Position numbers and translations under genes: made by a program. From Legionella cherrii (GTDB taxonomy: Bacteria > Pseudomonadota > Gammaproteobacteria > Legionellales > Legionellaceae), in contig NZ_LR134173.1 in assembly GCF_900635815.1 (NCBI RefSeq), forward strand, positions 278,501 through 342,500: 64,000 nucleotides of DNA, written 5' to 3'. Below are positions 45,845-55,910 of this stretch, in pieces (the first letter of the stretch is position 1; each line of letters begins with the position of its first letter). The notes under the pieces were generated by a model. It ran no database searches. It worked only from the letters and a program-made list of their open reading frames with translations, and was not told where the DNA came from.

Positions 45845-47005
45845 TTAGTTCGAACGTTCGTTAATTATCAACTCGCGCATTTTATCACAAACATCGTGCA
45901 TTACATGAACATTATGAATACTTGCCAAAGCAGTAAATAAATTTGTTTTTTGTTTTGCTAACTGATGTAAGTAAGAACGTGAATAATTTTGGCACGTATA
46001 ACAAGAACACTGTGCCATAATTGGCGACATATCCTCAGCAAAACATGATTTCTTTATTTGAATTCGCTCATTCTCATATTCACTGGCAAAACGTAACCAA
46101 TTGCCTTCTCGAATTAACTCACCACAATATAAAGAGCCATGACGTGCGTTACGTGTTGGAGCTACACAATCAAACATATCAATTCCTTCAGCAACTACAT
46201 CCAGAAGATCCTGTGGCGACATGCCAACACCCATGGTATAGCGTGGTTTGTTTTCCGGTAAATACTCGCGCACCCACCGAATGACTTCAACGGTAGTTTT
46301 CATATCAAAACCGATTGTCTCCCCACCAATTGCAATACCATCGGTATTCATTGAAGAGATAAAATCCGCACTTTCACGGCGTAAGTCTTTAAAAGTTCCT
46401 CCTTGAATAATTCCAAATAGCGCTTGTTGGTAACCATATCGTGAGTTTGGGTGTTGATGGTGATATTGTATGGATTGCTTTAACCAACGATGGGTGCGGT
46501 TCATAATGTGCTGAACTTCATCTTTAGTACAACTATCTGGTGTACACTGATCAAAAGCCATAATAATATCCGCACCAATGATCTTTTGCGTTTCCAGTGA
46601 CATTTCAGGGGTCATATGAATCAATCGCTGGCTACCAGGTAATGTAAAGTGAGCTCCTTGTTCATCAATAGTACAAATTTCCTTGTTCTTTGAAAGACTA
46701 AAAACCTGAAACCCACCGCTATCTGTTAACATGGGACCGTGCCATCCCATAAAAGGATGCATCCCGCCTGCTTTTTCAATAATTTCCATCCCTGGGGCAC
46801 ACAGCATATGGTAGGTATTCCCACCTAAGATAATTTGGCTATGTGCGTCCCGCAACTCTGCGGGAGTCATATTATTTACACCAGCGCGAGTACCAACTGG
46901 CATAAAAACCGGGGTAATAAATTCACCATGGGCGGTAGTAACACGTGTCACTCGTGCTTGGGTTGCGGCGTGTTTATGTAATACCGTGCAAGAAAAAGTA
47001 TTCAT
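45845..47005 (-). CDS. tgt: Queuine tRNA-ribosyltransferase (TGT)
   Basis: TGT swaps guanine 34 for the queuosine precursor preQ1 in GUN-anticodon tRNAs. The 386-residue product has the catalytic region LTDSGGFQVFSLSK, the substrate-binding GGETIGFDM, the second Asp in DMFDCVAPTRNARHG, and the zinc site CSCYTCQNYSRSYLH. Length is typical. The later pathway enzyme queH is also in the window, near 56 kb, but in a separate operon. Confidence 0.96.
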   Translation of the reverse strand: MNTFSCTVLHKHAATQARVTRVTTAHGEFITPVFMPVGTRAGVNNMTPAELRDAHSQIILGGNTYHMLCAPGMEIIEKAGGMHPFMGWHGPMLTDSGGFQVFSLSKNKEICTIDEQGAHFTLPGSQRLIHMTPEMSLETQKIIGADIIMAFDQCTPDSCTKDEVQHIMNRTHRWLKQSIQYHHQHPNSRYGYQQALFGIIQGGTFKDLRRESADFISSMNTDGIAIGGETIGFDMKTTVEVIRWVREYLPENKPRYTMGVGMSPQDLLDVVAEGIDMFDCVAPTRNARHGSLYCGELIREGNWLRFASEYENERIQIKKSCFAEDMSPIMAQCSCYTCQNYSRSYLHQLAKQKTNLFTALASIHNVHVMHDVCDKMRELIINERSN

Positions 47006-47156
47006 TTACTAAAAATAGTTCAAAAATGGCGATAATAGCTAAGTCAAACGTGGATTACCAGCATTAGTCATGTTAACAATGAGTCAATCTATGATATTAT
47101 GCGCAAAACCAATGGAAGCACGGTCCTATTCATCTCAATTCTAAAAAGGATAATAT

Positions 47157-48239
47157 ATGTCCAGTTCAAATTCCAATTTATTCATGATTGACATAGAAGG
47201 TATTGAACTTTCAGATATTGAACGGGAAATCATAAAACATCCTAATGTGGGAGCCGTAATCCTTTTCACGCGTAACTTTATAAATCCTCAGCAACTAGAG
47301 CGTTTAATTCGTGAAATCCGTGACATCAATGCCAATATTTTTGTAGCAACCGATCATGAAGGCGGTTTTGTGCAACGTTTTTCACGCCATGGATTTCGTT
47401 CCTTGCCTGCATCCCGGGTTTATGGTGATGTATATGATCTAAATCCCGAGGTCGGTATCAAATTTGCGAGACAATATGGCGAACTTATGGCCAAAGACTT
47501 GTTAACTTGTGGTATTGATTTAAGCCTTGCACCAGTGCTGGATTTACATGCCCAAAGCCATGTTATTGCTCGCTTGGATCGCGCTTTCCACCACGATCCT
47601 GACGTAATTATTGCTTTAGCAGGCGCTTTTATCGAAGGCATGACTGCAGCCGGCATGCCGGCCGTCGCCAAACATTTTCCAGGCCATGGCTCCGTCAATG
47701 CGGATTCACATGTTGCAATGCCCGTTTCGCATGCCACAATGGAGGAGCTGCAAGCGAACGATTTAAAACCTTTTATTGAGCTTATCAAAAAGGGACTACT
47801 CAATGCGGTCATGCCTGCGCATGTAACTTATAAGGCAATTGATGCCAACAAACCTGCTGGCTTTTCAACAATTTGGTTGCAAGAGATATTACGCGATGAA
47901 ATGAAGTTTGAAGGTTTGATTTTAAGCGATTGCTTGAGTATGACTGGTGCCGATATAGGCAATTTAATGACTCGAGCAGAAGAAGCACTTAAAGCAGGTT
48001 GTGATATGCTGATCGTCTGCCACCAACCACGCCACGTATTGCTTGAGTTATTACAAAAAGTCAGCTTCTCCCAATCATCGGAATCAGCCGCTCGGATTAC
48101 CCACTTTAAAAATCAGATGCTTCGCTTTGCCTATCCGGAAAGAAATCAACTCACACCCTATTTATCAGAACGAGCACAGGAAAAGGCTTCTGAGGTTGTT
48201 AGCCAAAATCAGCAGTTCAACACTTCAGCAACGATTTAA
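47157..48239 (+). CDS. nagZ: Beta-N-acetylhexosaminidase NagZ
   Basis: NagZ is the cytoplasmic family-3 glycosidase that removes GlcNAc from recycled anhydromuropeptides. The 360-residue product has ATDHEGGFVQRFSRHGF, the substrate-binding KHFPGHGSVNADSHVAMP with the His/Asp dyad, and the nucleophile region LILSDCLSMTGA. No signal peptide, as expected. The ribosome site is AAGGA. The gene stands alone, with a short GTAGCC...GGGCTAC repeat after its stop (48247-48281). Confidence 0.95.
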   Translation: MSSSNSNLFMIDIEGIELSDIEREIIKHPNVGAVILFTRNFINPQQLERLIREIRDINANIFVATDHEGGFVQRFSRHGFRSLPASRVYGDVYDLNPEVGIKFARQYGELMAKDLLTCGIDLSLAPVLDLHAQSHVIARLDRAFHHDPDVIIALAGAFIEGMTAAGMPAVAKHFPGHGSVNADSHVAMPVSHATMEELQANDLKPFIELIKKGLLNAVMPAHVTYKAIDANKPAGFSTIWLQEILRDEMKFEGLILSDCLSMTGADIGNLMTRAEEALKAGCDMLIVCHQPRHVLLELLQKVSFSQSSESAARITHFKNQMLRFAYPERNQLTPYLSERAQEKASEVVSQNQQFNTSATI

Positions 48240-48246
48240 ATACTCA

Positions 48247-48281
48247 GTAGCCTGTGCGCAGGCAACCTAATCCGGGCTACA
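48247..48281. repeat. Short palindromic repeat after nagZ
   Basis: GTAGCC at the left is inverted as GGGCTAC at the right, with an inner hairpin GCCTGTGCGCAGGC. It resembles the modules seen at 27316-27372 and 45138-45242. Confidence 0.4.
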
Positions 48282-48291
48282 ATGCATCAAA

Positions 48292-48801
48292 CTAAGAATT
48301 ATCTTGGTGGAACTTAATTGAACTGGTCTGCCAAAATAAGAGACATCCCATTAGAGCCATGTATAAAAAGTACATCGCACACCATCCCGGCATCGAGATT
48401 CCAAATAGACGCCAAGTGACCTCGGCACAATCTCCAGTTCCTAAAAACAAAGCTTTAACTACAGTTTGCCAGGGTAAGTAACGCATTAAAATATCCAGGC
48501 TTGGCATACAAGCTGGAGCTTGGCCTGCAGGTAAAGACTGTAACCATAATTGGCGTAAAGAAAAGTATAAGCCGGCACATGCAATGATTATTTGTAAAAA
48601 ACTAATAATATGGGCCTTTTTTAAGGTTCGAAAACTTAATCCCATAACTGCTAATAATAAAAAGACGCAAACGCGTTGCATGATGCATAAAGGACAGGGA
48701 ACAAGACCAACAACATATTGAAAATAAAAAGACGCAAATAATACAAACACCGTCAGTGTTGCATTGCAGGTTTGAATTTTTCTAAAAGTAAGTTTTCTCA
48801 T
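48292..48801 (-). CDS. dsbB: Disulfide bond formation protein DsbB
   Basis: DsbB is an inner-membrane protein that reoxidises DsbA using quinone. The 169-residue product has four helices, the first periplasmic Cys pair in [13 protein letters not shown], and the second pair in the large loop (ACMPSLDIL and GDCAEV). Length is typical. Its start overlaps the stop of the cytochrome c gene by four bases, so the two are co-transcribed. Confidence 0.93.
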   Translation of the reverse strand: MRKLTFRKIQTCNATLTVFVLFASFYFQYVVGLVPCPLCIMQRVCVFLLLAVMGLSFRTLKKAHIISFLQIIIACAGLYFSLRQLWLQSLPAGQAPACMPSLDILMRYLPWQTVVKALFLGTGDCAEVTWRLFGISMPGWCAMYFLYMALMGCLLFWQTSSIKFHQDNS

Positions 48802-49208
48802 GATTTGGGCAACATATAAGATATGGCAGCTCTAAGATCATCATCAGTACATTTAATACACGTTCCTTTTGCAGGCATAGCATTCAACCCTTTTATTGAA
48901 GAAGCCAGTAAATCATTTAATTCTCTCCCGGCTAAACGCGGTTTCCAATCCTGTTCATTCCTGAATTTTGGTGCTCCCGCAAGACCATCTCGATGACAAA
49001 CAATACAATATTTTTGGTAGGTTTCTTCGCCAGGCTCTTTTTTTGCTGCAACGTTGGTCACTGCTTTGTTATCTGCTTGAGCTTGACCTTGTACAGAGAC
49101 TTCCCCTACAGGTTGAATTCTTAATTGTATTTCTCGTTCTCTCACTTCATTACAGGCATATACCGCAAATGAAAAACAAAACAATAACATTAAAAACTGC
49201 AACCTCAT
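48798..49208 (-). CDS. Small c-type cytochrome (cytochrome c5 family)
   Basis: This 136-residue exported protein carries a single heme site, CIVCH, in [19 protein letters not shown], and a later [18 protein letters not shown] with the likely Met ligand in NAMPAKG. This pattern is cytochrome c5/c555-like. The leader ([19 protein letters not shown]) could be a lipoprotein signal, ending in a weak lipobox VYAC. I choose the ATG at 49208; the frame opens at 49223. It overlaps dsbB by four bases. The electron partner is unknown. Confidence 0.85.
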   Translation of the reverse strand: MRLQFLMLLFCFSFAVYACNEVREREIQLRIQPVGEVSVQGQAQADNKAVTNVAAKKEPGEETYQKYCIVCHRDGLAGAPKFRNEQDWKPRLAGRELNDLLASSIKGLNAMPAKGTCIKCTDDDLRAAISYMLPKS

Positions 49209-49388
49209 GCCCGTACACCCCATGATAATAATTTAGGATAATACCCAGAAGTGAATTTTTTTTCCAGCACGATTAAAAGCAAATAAGGGGAAAATCATTT
49301 TATTTTCTTGAAACAGGCTTCAAACTATAATGGGGGTCTTTAAGTAAATGCCTTTCATTGATGGCAAAATAAGTTATAAGGATTAGAT

Positions 49389-50081
49389 ATGTCAGATTTT
49401 ACTGCACTGGAACCTATTTTACTCATTGCCGATCCTAAAATTATCGCCATCCCGGTAATTGATAATCAAGAGCCGATGATCGATCTAATAAATCATCCGG
49501 GAATTAGCTATGGCCCTTCTCCAGAAATACCGAATAATACTGATTACACCAAAATGAGAAAAACAATTTATGAAAAATTAAAAAACGCTCAATCCTTGTT
49601 ACCTACAGGATTACGTTTATGTTTGTATGAATGTTATCGGAGTCTCACCCTACAAAAATCGCTTTTTGATACACGTCATGAGAAAGTAAAAAAGAAACAT
49701 CCTGAATGGTCTGCCGAACAGATTTTTACAGAAACAACACGAATGGTTTCCCCAGTAATCAACCAAGACGGTTCACCCAATATCCCGCCTCATTCAACGG
49801 GCGCCGCGATAGACGTTTACTTAATCGATGAGCAAGGAGAGGCCATTGAAATGGGAATTCACCCAAAAGATTGGATGAACGATTTGGATGGCTCTCTTTC
49901 ACTAACTGCTTCAGAAATTATTACTGAGGAAGCAAAGAAAAATCGGAAAATCATGAGTCAGGTGCTAGAGGCCGTTGGTTTTGTTAATTATGGTAATGAA
50001 TATTGGCATTGGTCTTATGGAGACCGTTATTGGGCTTATTATAAACAAAAACCTTATGCGTTTTATGACCGTTACAAATAA
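49389..50081 (+). CDS. D-Ala-D-Ala dipeptidase (VanX/DdpX family)
   Basis: This 230-residue M15D zinc peptidase is predicted to cleave D-alanyl-D-alanine. The zinc-site pattern is clear: PPHSTGAAIDVYL (His and Asp ligands) and EYWHWSYGDRYWA (catalytic Glu, His ligand). An Arg in YECYRSLTLQ matches the VanX transition-state Arg. There is no signal peptide, so a cytoplasmic role in cell-wall turnover is likely, not vancomycin resistance; no vanH or vanA lies nearby. Confidence 0.85.
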   Translation: MSDFTALEPILLIADPKIIAIPVIDNQEPMIDLINHPGISYGPSPEIPNNTDYTKMRKTIYEKLKNAQSLLPTGLRLCLYECYRSLTLQKSLFDTRHEKVKKKHPEWSAEQIFTETTRMVSPVINQDGSPNIPPHSTGAAIDVYLIDEQGEAIEMGIHPKDWMNDLDGSLSLTASEIITEEAKKNRKIMSQVLEAVGFVNYGNEYWHWSYGDRYWAYYKQKPYAFYDRYK

Positions 50082-50094
50082 TTTTCCCTTGGAG

Positions 50095-50112
50095 GTTGGG
50101 CCTTGGCCCAAC
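50095..50112. repeat. Palindromic hairpin repeat GTTGGGCC/GGCCCAAC
   Basis: An eight-base-pair stem with a TT loop lies 14 bases after the dipeptidase stop. The A-run is on the 3' side, so it is not a normal terminator for this gene. Similar stems occur at 32513-32530 and 61907-61922. Confidence 0.55.
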
Positions 50113-50278
50113 AAAAAAACATTCTGAATGCAGTCACCTTTAAGTAAAGGATGAGCCAAGATCCCAAGCAACATCAAATGCAACAAAACACGACCACCCT
50201 ATTCGACAACTCCTTGAAAATTAGGTTATATTTCATGAGTTGTTATTCGTTATGGATGTACCACAATAAGGAAATGAT

Positions 50279-50833
50279 ATGGCAAACACGAACGAAATTT
50301 ACACCCCGAATGCTATAAGACGTAATTGGGGTTGGCTTTTAGGATTAGGAATACTACTTGTCTTTCTAGGCTGCATAGGCTTGAGCATGGTCATTGGCTT
50401 GACGTTGGTCAGCATGTATTTTTTTGCAGCTTTATTAATTATCTCTGCAATCTCTCATTTTATCGATATTTTCAAACACCGAGACTGGAAAGGTATATTC
50501 TGGCAAGCAATAATTGCAGTTTTATACCTGATTGGTGCTGGTGTTGTCATTTATGATCCCTTTTTAGCATCCACTTTAATTACTGCACTCTTAGCAGGCG
50601 TCCTAATTGTTATTGGTATCACGCGAATCATTTTGGCCTTATCTTTAAAAGAAGCTAAGGGATGGGGTTGGCTCTTATTTGCAGGAATCCTCGCCATTAT
50701 TCTCGGCATCCTAATCATCATGCAATGGCCAGTTAGTGGTTTATGGGTTATAGGAATGTTCATTGCAATTGATATGATTGTTAATGGTTGGACTTATATT
50801 TTTATTGCTCTTTCAGTGCGTGCATCCCTATAG
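50279..50833 (+). CDS. HdeD/DUF308 family membrane protein
   Basis: This 184-residue protein has six hydrophobic helices in three similar pairs, with the family hallmarks RRNWGWLLGLGILLVFLGCIG and KGWGWLLFAGILAIILGILI. E. coli HdeD is linked to acid resistance at high density; the biochemical function is unknown. It is a single gene before hemC, 44 bases downstream, on the same strand, and could be co-transcribed with it. Confidence 0.88.
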   Translation: MANTNEIYTPNAIRRNWGWLLGLGILLVFLGCIGLSMVIGLTLVSMYFFAALLIISAISHFIDIFKHRDWKGIFWQAIIAVLYLIGAGVVIYDPFLASTLITALLAGVLIVIGITRIILALSLKEAKGWGWLLFAGILAIILGILIIMQWPVSGLWVIGMFIAIDMIVNGWTYIFIALSVRASL

Positions 50834-50877
50834 TGAACATAGTATGATACTGCATCTTTTCTTAAATGCAGTATCCT

Positions 50878-51807
50878 ATGAGCTCAAGAACATTACGTAT
50901 CGCAACACGTCAAAGCCCATTAGCCTTATGGCAAGCGAATCATGTTCGAGATTTACTGTTAAACAAAAGGCCAAATCTGCAAATAGAGTTATTACCTATG
51001 AGCACATCTGGGGATAAGTTCCTTAAGGATAAACTTCAGGTTATTGGCGGGAAAGGTTTATTTGTAAAAGAGTTAGAAGAAGCTTTGTTAGATAAGCGAG
51101 CTGATTTTGCTGTTCATTCCTCAAAAGATATGCCTGCAGAATTCCCCCAAGGCCTTGAGCTCGTTGCGATTTGTAAAAGAGATAACCCATTCGATGTCTT
51201 TGTCAGTTACCAACATAAGGCTCTCCACACTCTGCCAGCTCAATCTATTGTTGGAACCTCGAGCCTGAGACGACAATCGCAATTATTAGCGTACCGTCCC
51301 GATTTAAAGGTTAAATCCTTACGGGGTAATATCAATACCCGACTTGAAAAACTCAAGTCAGGAGAATATCAGGCAATCATCTTAGCTGCTGCAGGTCTTG
51401 AGCGTATGGGCTTCACCGAGGTCATAACAGAGCAATTATCAGCTCAGATTATGCTCCCGGCCTGTGGCCAAGGGGCTCTAGCAATCGAATGCAGAAGCGA
51501 TGATGAAGAAATTCGTGCTCTCCTTGTCGAACTCAACGACCCCATATCGTCTATTTGCGTGCATGCTGAGCGTAAGGTCAATGCACTCCTAGGTGGTAAT
51601 TGTCATGTACCTTTAGCAGTTTTTTGTTCACCCATGGCGAATAATCAGCTTGCTTTAAAAGCAAAAATTTTAACTCTTGATGGTTCACAAATCATACAGA
51701 GCACGCAAACTGGTCCATTAGAAGAGGCAACAAACTTAGCTGAACATTGCGCCCAATCTTTGCTGGCTCAAGGTGCAGCAAATCTTCTTGCATCCGTTCC
51801 AAAATGA
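50878..51807 (+). CDS. hemC: Hydroxymethylbilane synthase (porphobilinogen deaminase)
   Basis: HemC joins four porphobilinogens into hydroxymethylbilane. It has the N-terminal LRIATRQSPLALWQA, HSSKDMPAEFP, GTSSLRRQSQLLAYRPDL, GNINTRLEKL, and the cofactor-binding Cys in LGGNCHVPLAVF. I choose the ATG at 50878 (MSSRTLRIATRQ, 309 residues); an ATG four codons earlier is possible. Its stop overlaps the hemD start. First gene of hemC-hemD-hemX-hemY. Confidence 0.96.
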   Translation: MSSRTLRIATRQSPLALWQANHVRDLLLNKRPNLQIELLPMSTSGDKFLKDKLQVIGGKGLFVKELEEALLDKRADFAVHSSKDMPAEFPQGLELVAICKRDNPFDVFVSYQHKALHTLPAQSIVGTSSLRRQSQLLAYRPDLKVKSLRGNINTRLEKLKSGEYQAIILAAAGLERMGFTEVITEQLSAQIMLPACGQGALAIECRSDDEEIRALLVELNDPISSICVHAERKVNALLGGNCHVPLAVFCSPMANNQLALKAKILTLDGSQIIQSTQTGPLEEATNLAEHCAQSLLAQGAANLLASVPK

Positions 51808-52562
51808 AAAATTCACTATATGGTTTACGTATTTTAAATACTCGCCCACGTGGCCAAGCGAGTCAGTTAAGCGAAAGCATCCGTGACGCAGGAGGCATAG
51901 TAATTGAACTTCCTGCGTTAGAAATTAAGGCGACCAACACTCATTGGATCAGTTTACTACCCAATTTGAAAACGATAGACCAAGCCATTTTTATTAGTGC
52001 TAATGCGGTTCATTATTGTTTTACTCAATTAAGCCAACACCAGATTGAATGGCCATCTTCCATTCAAGTCATTGCAATTGGCCAAGGAAGCGCGGCAGCA
52101 CTTCACGAATTCAACATCCAGGTAAGTGCAGTTCCCGATGTGCCTGACAGTGAGCATTTATTGGCATTAAAAACGTTACAACAACCAGAAAAGCAAAACG
52201 TGCTACTATTTAAGGGAGAAGGAGGCAGGCCACTTATTGAGGAGCAGTTAATAAAAAGAGGAACGAACTTGCTGGTTCTCGAGGTGTACAAACGAGTTAT
52301 TCCTCAAATGAGCACTCAATTTGTGCAATCGATATGGCGCGATGATTTAGTGGACATTATACTGTTAACAAGTGAACAGTCCCTGCATAACCTTTTTAAA
52401 CTATTTGATAAAGAGGCCCATGATTGGCTCCGTAATAAAAAATGGCTCGTGATTAGTGAGCGTCTGGCTCAAGTTGCCTCTTCATCGGGTATAAGAAAAA
52501 TTAGGATATGCCACCCTAGCCGGGTGATGGATACATTGTTTGACTACGTAAACAAGGATTAA
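51804..52562 (+). CDS. hemD: Uroporphyrinogen-III synthase
   Basis: HemD closes hydroxymethylbilane with inversion of ring D. This family is poorly conserved, but the N-terminal LRILNTRPRGQASQLSESI, the FISANAVHYCF region and LLFKGEGGRPLIEEQL fit well. I use the ATG at 51804, overlapping the hemC stop (ATGA), giving 252 residues. The longer frame from 51747 lies within hemC. Confidence 0.92.
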   Translation: MKNSLYGLRILNTRPRGQASQLSESIRDAGGIVIELPALEIKATNTHWISLLPNLKTIDQAIFISANAVHYCFTQLSQHQIEWPSSIQVIAIGQGSAAALHEFNIQVSAVPDVPDSEHLLALKTLQQPEKQNVLLFKGEGGRPLIEEQLIKRGTNLLVLEVYKRVIPQMSTQFVQSIWRDDLVDIILLTSEQSLHNLFKLFDKEAHDWLRNKKWLVISERLAQVASSSGIRKIRICHPSRVMDTLFDYVNKD

Positions 52563-52565
52563 TTT

Positions 52566-53690
52566 ATGGCAAACGGCAACGAAGAACAAGTACAAAAATC
52601 AAAAAAAGCACCTCATACGACGCAAGTTGAGAAAGCAAAACCAAAAAGTAATTCCTCGGTTTCAAAAAATAACTATCTGATCACCGCATTAGCTTTTATT
52701 GTTGCCTTAGGCGCTTTAGGGATTGCTGCCTATACCTTTTCTCTCAACAAACAATTGCACGATCAATTAAACGCAGCGCAAAACAATATCACCACCCAGT
52801 TACAGCAACTCGAACAAAAACAAGAGCAAACTCAAGAGCAAATCAATACTAAAACAAATAATGCCGAAGAAATACAGACTCAATTACAAACTAAATATGA
52901 AACCTTGAGCAAACAATTACAAACTGCAATGAGCCAAAGGTTTTATCAAAACCAGGATTGGGTTCTTCTCAAAGCACGTTACTATCTTGAATTAGCTCAA
53001 ATCAACGCGCATTGGAGTAATGGTGTTGATGCAACAATCGCTTTATTGGAGCAAGCCGATCAGCTCTTAAAACAATTAAACAATCCCAAGATTTTTAATA
53101 TACGGCAGGCAATAGCCAAAGATATAGCACAAATGCACGCCGTACCCTCTGTAGATGTTGCGGGTTTACTAAGTCAATTAGATGCAGCTCAAAACAGCAT
53201 TAATGATTTGAGCATTCCATTACCTGTAACTGAGAAGCCTGCTACAGAAAATGCAACGCCTTCCCCCAATAATTCTTCTTGGCGATCTCGTTTACAAAGC
53301 AGTATGAACGTGCTGGAAAAACTTGTTGTCATTCGTCGCCATGATCAGGACATAAAACCACTGATGTCTCCCTTATTTGAGGCCATACTCAAAGAAAAGC
53401 TCCGTCTAAATCTCCAAGAAGCACAATGGGCCGTTCTCCATCACAATGCCTTTGTTTACCAATTAGTTCTCAAACAGGCGATTAATAATCTGAGCATGAA
53501 TTTTAATAAAGATACGCCAACTACAGCTGCTTTAATCAAAAAGCTCACTGATTTACGGCAGGTGAATATAACTCCCAAAAGACCAGAACTGGGCTCGGCT
53601 CTCCCTATGCTCAATGAATTGATTGATGCAAAGAGTACACCTGAAAATCAATCCTCAAATGAGGAAAATAGCACAGGAGGAAATCAATAA
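52566..53690 (+). CDS. hemX: HemX-like membrane protein
   Basis: This 374-residue protein, often labelled uroporphyrinogen-III methyltransferase-like, has a Lys-rich cytoplasmic N-terminus, one membrane helix (YLITALAFIVALGALGIAAY), a Gln/Glu-rich coiled coil (about residues 65-125), and a periplasmic helical domain. Enzymatic activity has not been shown for this family. It starts three bases after hemD and overlaps hemY by one base. Confidence 0.92.
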   Translation: MANGNEEQVQKSKKAPHTTQVEKAKPKSNSSVSKNNYLITALAFIVALGALGIAAYTFSLNKQLHDQLNAAQNNITTQLQQLEQKQEQTQEQINTKTNNAEEIQTQLQTKYETLSKQLQTAMSQRFYQNQDWVLLKARYYLELAQINAHWSNGVDATIALLEQADQLLKQLNNPKIFNIRQAIAKDIAQMHAVPSVDVAGLLSQLDAAQNSINDLSIPLPVTEKPATENATPSPNNSSWRSRLQSSMNVLEKLVVIRRHDQDIKPLMSPLFEAILKEKLRLNLQEAQWAVLHHNAFVYQLVLKQAINNLSMNFNKDTPTTAALIKKLTDLRQVNITPKRPELGSALPMLNELIDAKSTPENQSSNEENSTGGNQ

Positions 53691-54886
53691 TGCTTCGTCT
53701 TCTCTTTGCTTTTTTGATTTTACTGGGTGCTGTAGCTTTAGGAATTCAACTGAATAAAGATCCCGGTTACGTACTCGTTGCAATCAACCACTGGACTATC
53801 GAAACAACGGTTTGGGTCGCTGTTTTTGGCCTGATTATTTTGTTCATTATCTTGTATCTTATTCTGCGTTTATTCAAGCAAATTTCCCGTACTCCAAGTA
53901 CATTAACTCGATGGCATTCGAAGCGACTGTCTCAAAAAGCACAAGCAATTACTCGTAAAGGATTCATTGAATACAGCGAAGGCTATTGGCTCAAAGCAAA
54001 AAATCATTTAATTCAGGCCTTACCCAACACGGATACACCTTTACTTAATTATTTGACTGCTGCTCGAGCAGCCCAAAAAATGGGCGACAACCAATTACGA
54101 GATGATTATTTGCGTGAAGCGCAGCAATCAATGCCTGAAGCCAAAATTGCGGTGGAATTAACGCAAGCGGAATTACAACTTGCAAACCATCAATGGGAAC
54201 AGGCGCTGGCAACCTTAAAACATTTACATGATATAGCACCACGTCATCCCTATGTTTTAAAACTTATCATGCAACTTTATCAAGAAGTTAAAGACTGGCC
54301 GCAACTCATTACTATTCTACCTGATTTAAAAAAATACCAGGTTGTTAATCCCCAGGAGTTTGCGTTATTGCAATATAATGCCTACTTGCAAAGAATGATT
54401 GATCTAGTCAAGCAAAATCAGGCAGAAGCCGTACATACTTTTTTTCATTCACTACCTAAAACTTTAAGTGATGAACCCAATATCATCGCCGAATATATTC
54501 GCTTCTTATTAAAGAGGGCAGACTACACTACCGCCAATGATTTATTGCGGCGTGCATTGCGTAAAGACCTTAGCCCCCAATTGATTAGGCTTTATAGTTT
54601 ATTACCCACGGATGAAAAACAACTCACTTTTGCTGAAGGATTACTGAAGAAACATGCTCATTCAGCAGCACTCTATTTATGTTTAGGACAAATTTGCATG
54701 AAACGTCAATTGTGGGGAAAAGCTAAATATTATCTTGAAAAATCCAATGAGATTGAGCCTACTGCTCTTGCCTACGAAATTCAGGGGCAATTGCATGAAA
54801 AACTTGGTGAAGAAGCACTTGCGTGTAAAAGCTATAAACAAGGTTTAGGATTAATGACAAATGAATTCTACACCGAGAACAATTAA
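53690..54886 (+). CDS. hemY: HemY-like TPR membrane protein
   Basis: This 398-residue protein has two N-terminal membrane helices (LRLLFAFLILLGAVALGI and TVWVAVFGLIILFIILYLIL) and tetratricopeptide repeats (for example FIEYSEGYWLKAKNHLIQAL and CLGQICMKRQLWGKAKYYLE). In enterobacteria it sits with hemC, hemD and hemX, but its exact role is unclear. It is not the protoporphyrinogen oxidase called HemY in Bacillus. Convergent with the CDF gene. Confidence 0.92.
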   Translation: MLRLLFAFLILLGAVALGIQLNKDPGYVLVAINHWTIETTVWVAVFGLIILFIILYLILRLFKQISRTPSTLTRWHSKRLSQKAQAITRKGFIEYSEGYWLKAKNHLIQALPNTDTPLLNYLTAARAAQKMGDNQLRDDYLREAQQSMPEAKIAVELTQAELQLANHQWEQALATLKHLHDIAPRHPYVLKLIMQLYQEVKDWPQLITILPDLKKYQVVNPQEFALLQYNAYLQRMIDLVKQNQAEAVHTFFHSLPKTLSDEPNIIAEYIRFLLKRADYTTANDLLRRALRKDLSPQLIRLYSLLPTDEKQLTFAEGLLKKHAHSAALYLCLGQICMKRQLWGKAKYYLEKSNEIEPTALAYEIQGQLHEKLGEEALACKSYKQGLGLMTNEFYTENN

Positions 54887-54983
54887 TTCGAGCAGATAAC
54901 ATCATCTCAAACAGCGCGAGGATCTCCAGCATGAGAAATAAAATGCACACCTCAGAAGATCCTTCGTTGTAAAGTAAATTTAT

Positions 54984-55910
54984 CTATAAAAATTTGGGAT
55001 GATGACATGCATCATTACAATTTATATTAGTCTTTTCTACCTGAATGGTCACATGTTGAATGTTAAAGTCATGGCGTAATTGCTCAACCCATTCGGACCT
55101 TAATGCATCAGAAAGTTCTGCATCAGGCATATATAAGTGGACTGACATGGCATTTTCTTGGGTGCTCAGGGCCCAAATATGTAAGTCATGGAATCCTTTT
55201 ACTCCTGGCTTACCCAATAAAAAATCGCTAACAGCAGTCCAGGAAATATTTTCTGGAACCCCATCGATGATAAGTCTGAAACTTCCAGCAAATAAGGACC
55301 ACGTTCCTTTTAATATAATTAACGCAATGCATAAACCAACTATTGGGTCTATCCAAAGCCAACCAGTCCAATACAATAGCGCAGCAGATAGAACGACGCC
55401 AACAGAAACCAAAGCATCATAAAATAGATGTAAATAGGCACCTCGAATATTCAAGTCATCAGAACCACGAGCAAACAAAAGTGCCGTTGCAAAATTAATT
55501 ATTATTCCTACACCAGCAACGATCATTACAGATACTGCTTGAACCTCTGAGGGCGAAAATAATTTATATACTGCATCTGTAGCAATAATTCCGCAGGTAA
55601 AGACTAATAAAATTCCATTTGCTAGCGCAGAGAGAATGGATATTTTTTTTAAACCATAGGTAGCCTTCATCGTAGGTGCACGTTTCATCAGTACCGTAGC
55701 AATCCATGCTAAAACTAAACCCAAAACATCACCTAAATTGTGAAACGCATCAGCCAATAAACTGGTCGAATGAGATAAATAAGCAAAAACTATCTGTAAA
55801 ATCACAAAAAGACCATTAGCGATTATCGAAATGATAAATGCTTTTCCATAAGTAACTGCAGCATCGTGCCCGTGATGGTGATGTGAATCACCATGTGAGT
55901 GAGTACTCAT
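54984..55910 (-). CDS. Cation diffusion facilitator, zinc-exporter type
   Basis: This 308-residue CDF exporter moves zinc or related divalent ions out in exchange for protons. It has a His-rich N-terminus ([13 protein letters not shown]), six helices with the HxxxD-type metal site in [19 protein letters not shown] (ADAFHNLGD) and the matching site [14 protein letters not shown], and a cytoplasmic C-terminal domain ([11 protein letters not shown]). The metal motifs suggest zinc (ZitB/CzcD group). Its start overlaps queH by four bases. Confidence 0.92.
   Translation of the reverse strand: MSTHSHGDSHHHHGHDAAVTYGKAFIISIIANGLFVILQIVFAYLSHSTSLLADAFHNLGDVLGLVLAWIATVLMKRAPTMKATYGLKKISILSALANGILLVFTCGIIATDAVYKLFSPSEVQAVSVMIVAGVGIIINFATALLFARGSDDLNIRGAYLHLFYDALVSVGVVLSAALLYWTGWLWIDPIVGLCIALIILKGTWSLFAGSFRLIIDGVPENISWTAVSDFLLGKPGVKGFHDLHIWALSTQENAMSVHLYMPDAELSDALRSEWVEQLRHDFNIQHVTIQVEKTNINCNDACHHPKFL

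Noticed and set aside
54919..54962. Terminator between hemY and the CDF gene
   Set aside because: AGGATCT and AGATCCT can pair, but the loop is about 30 bases and no T-run follows.
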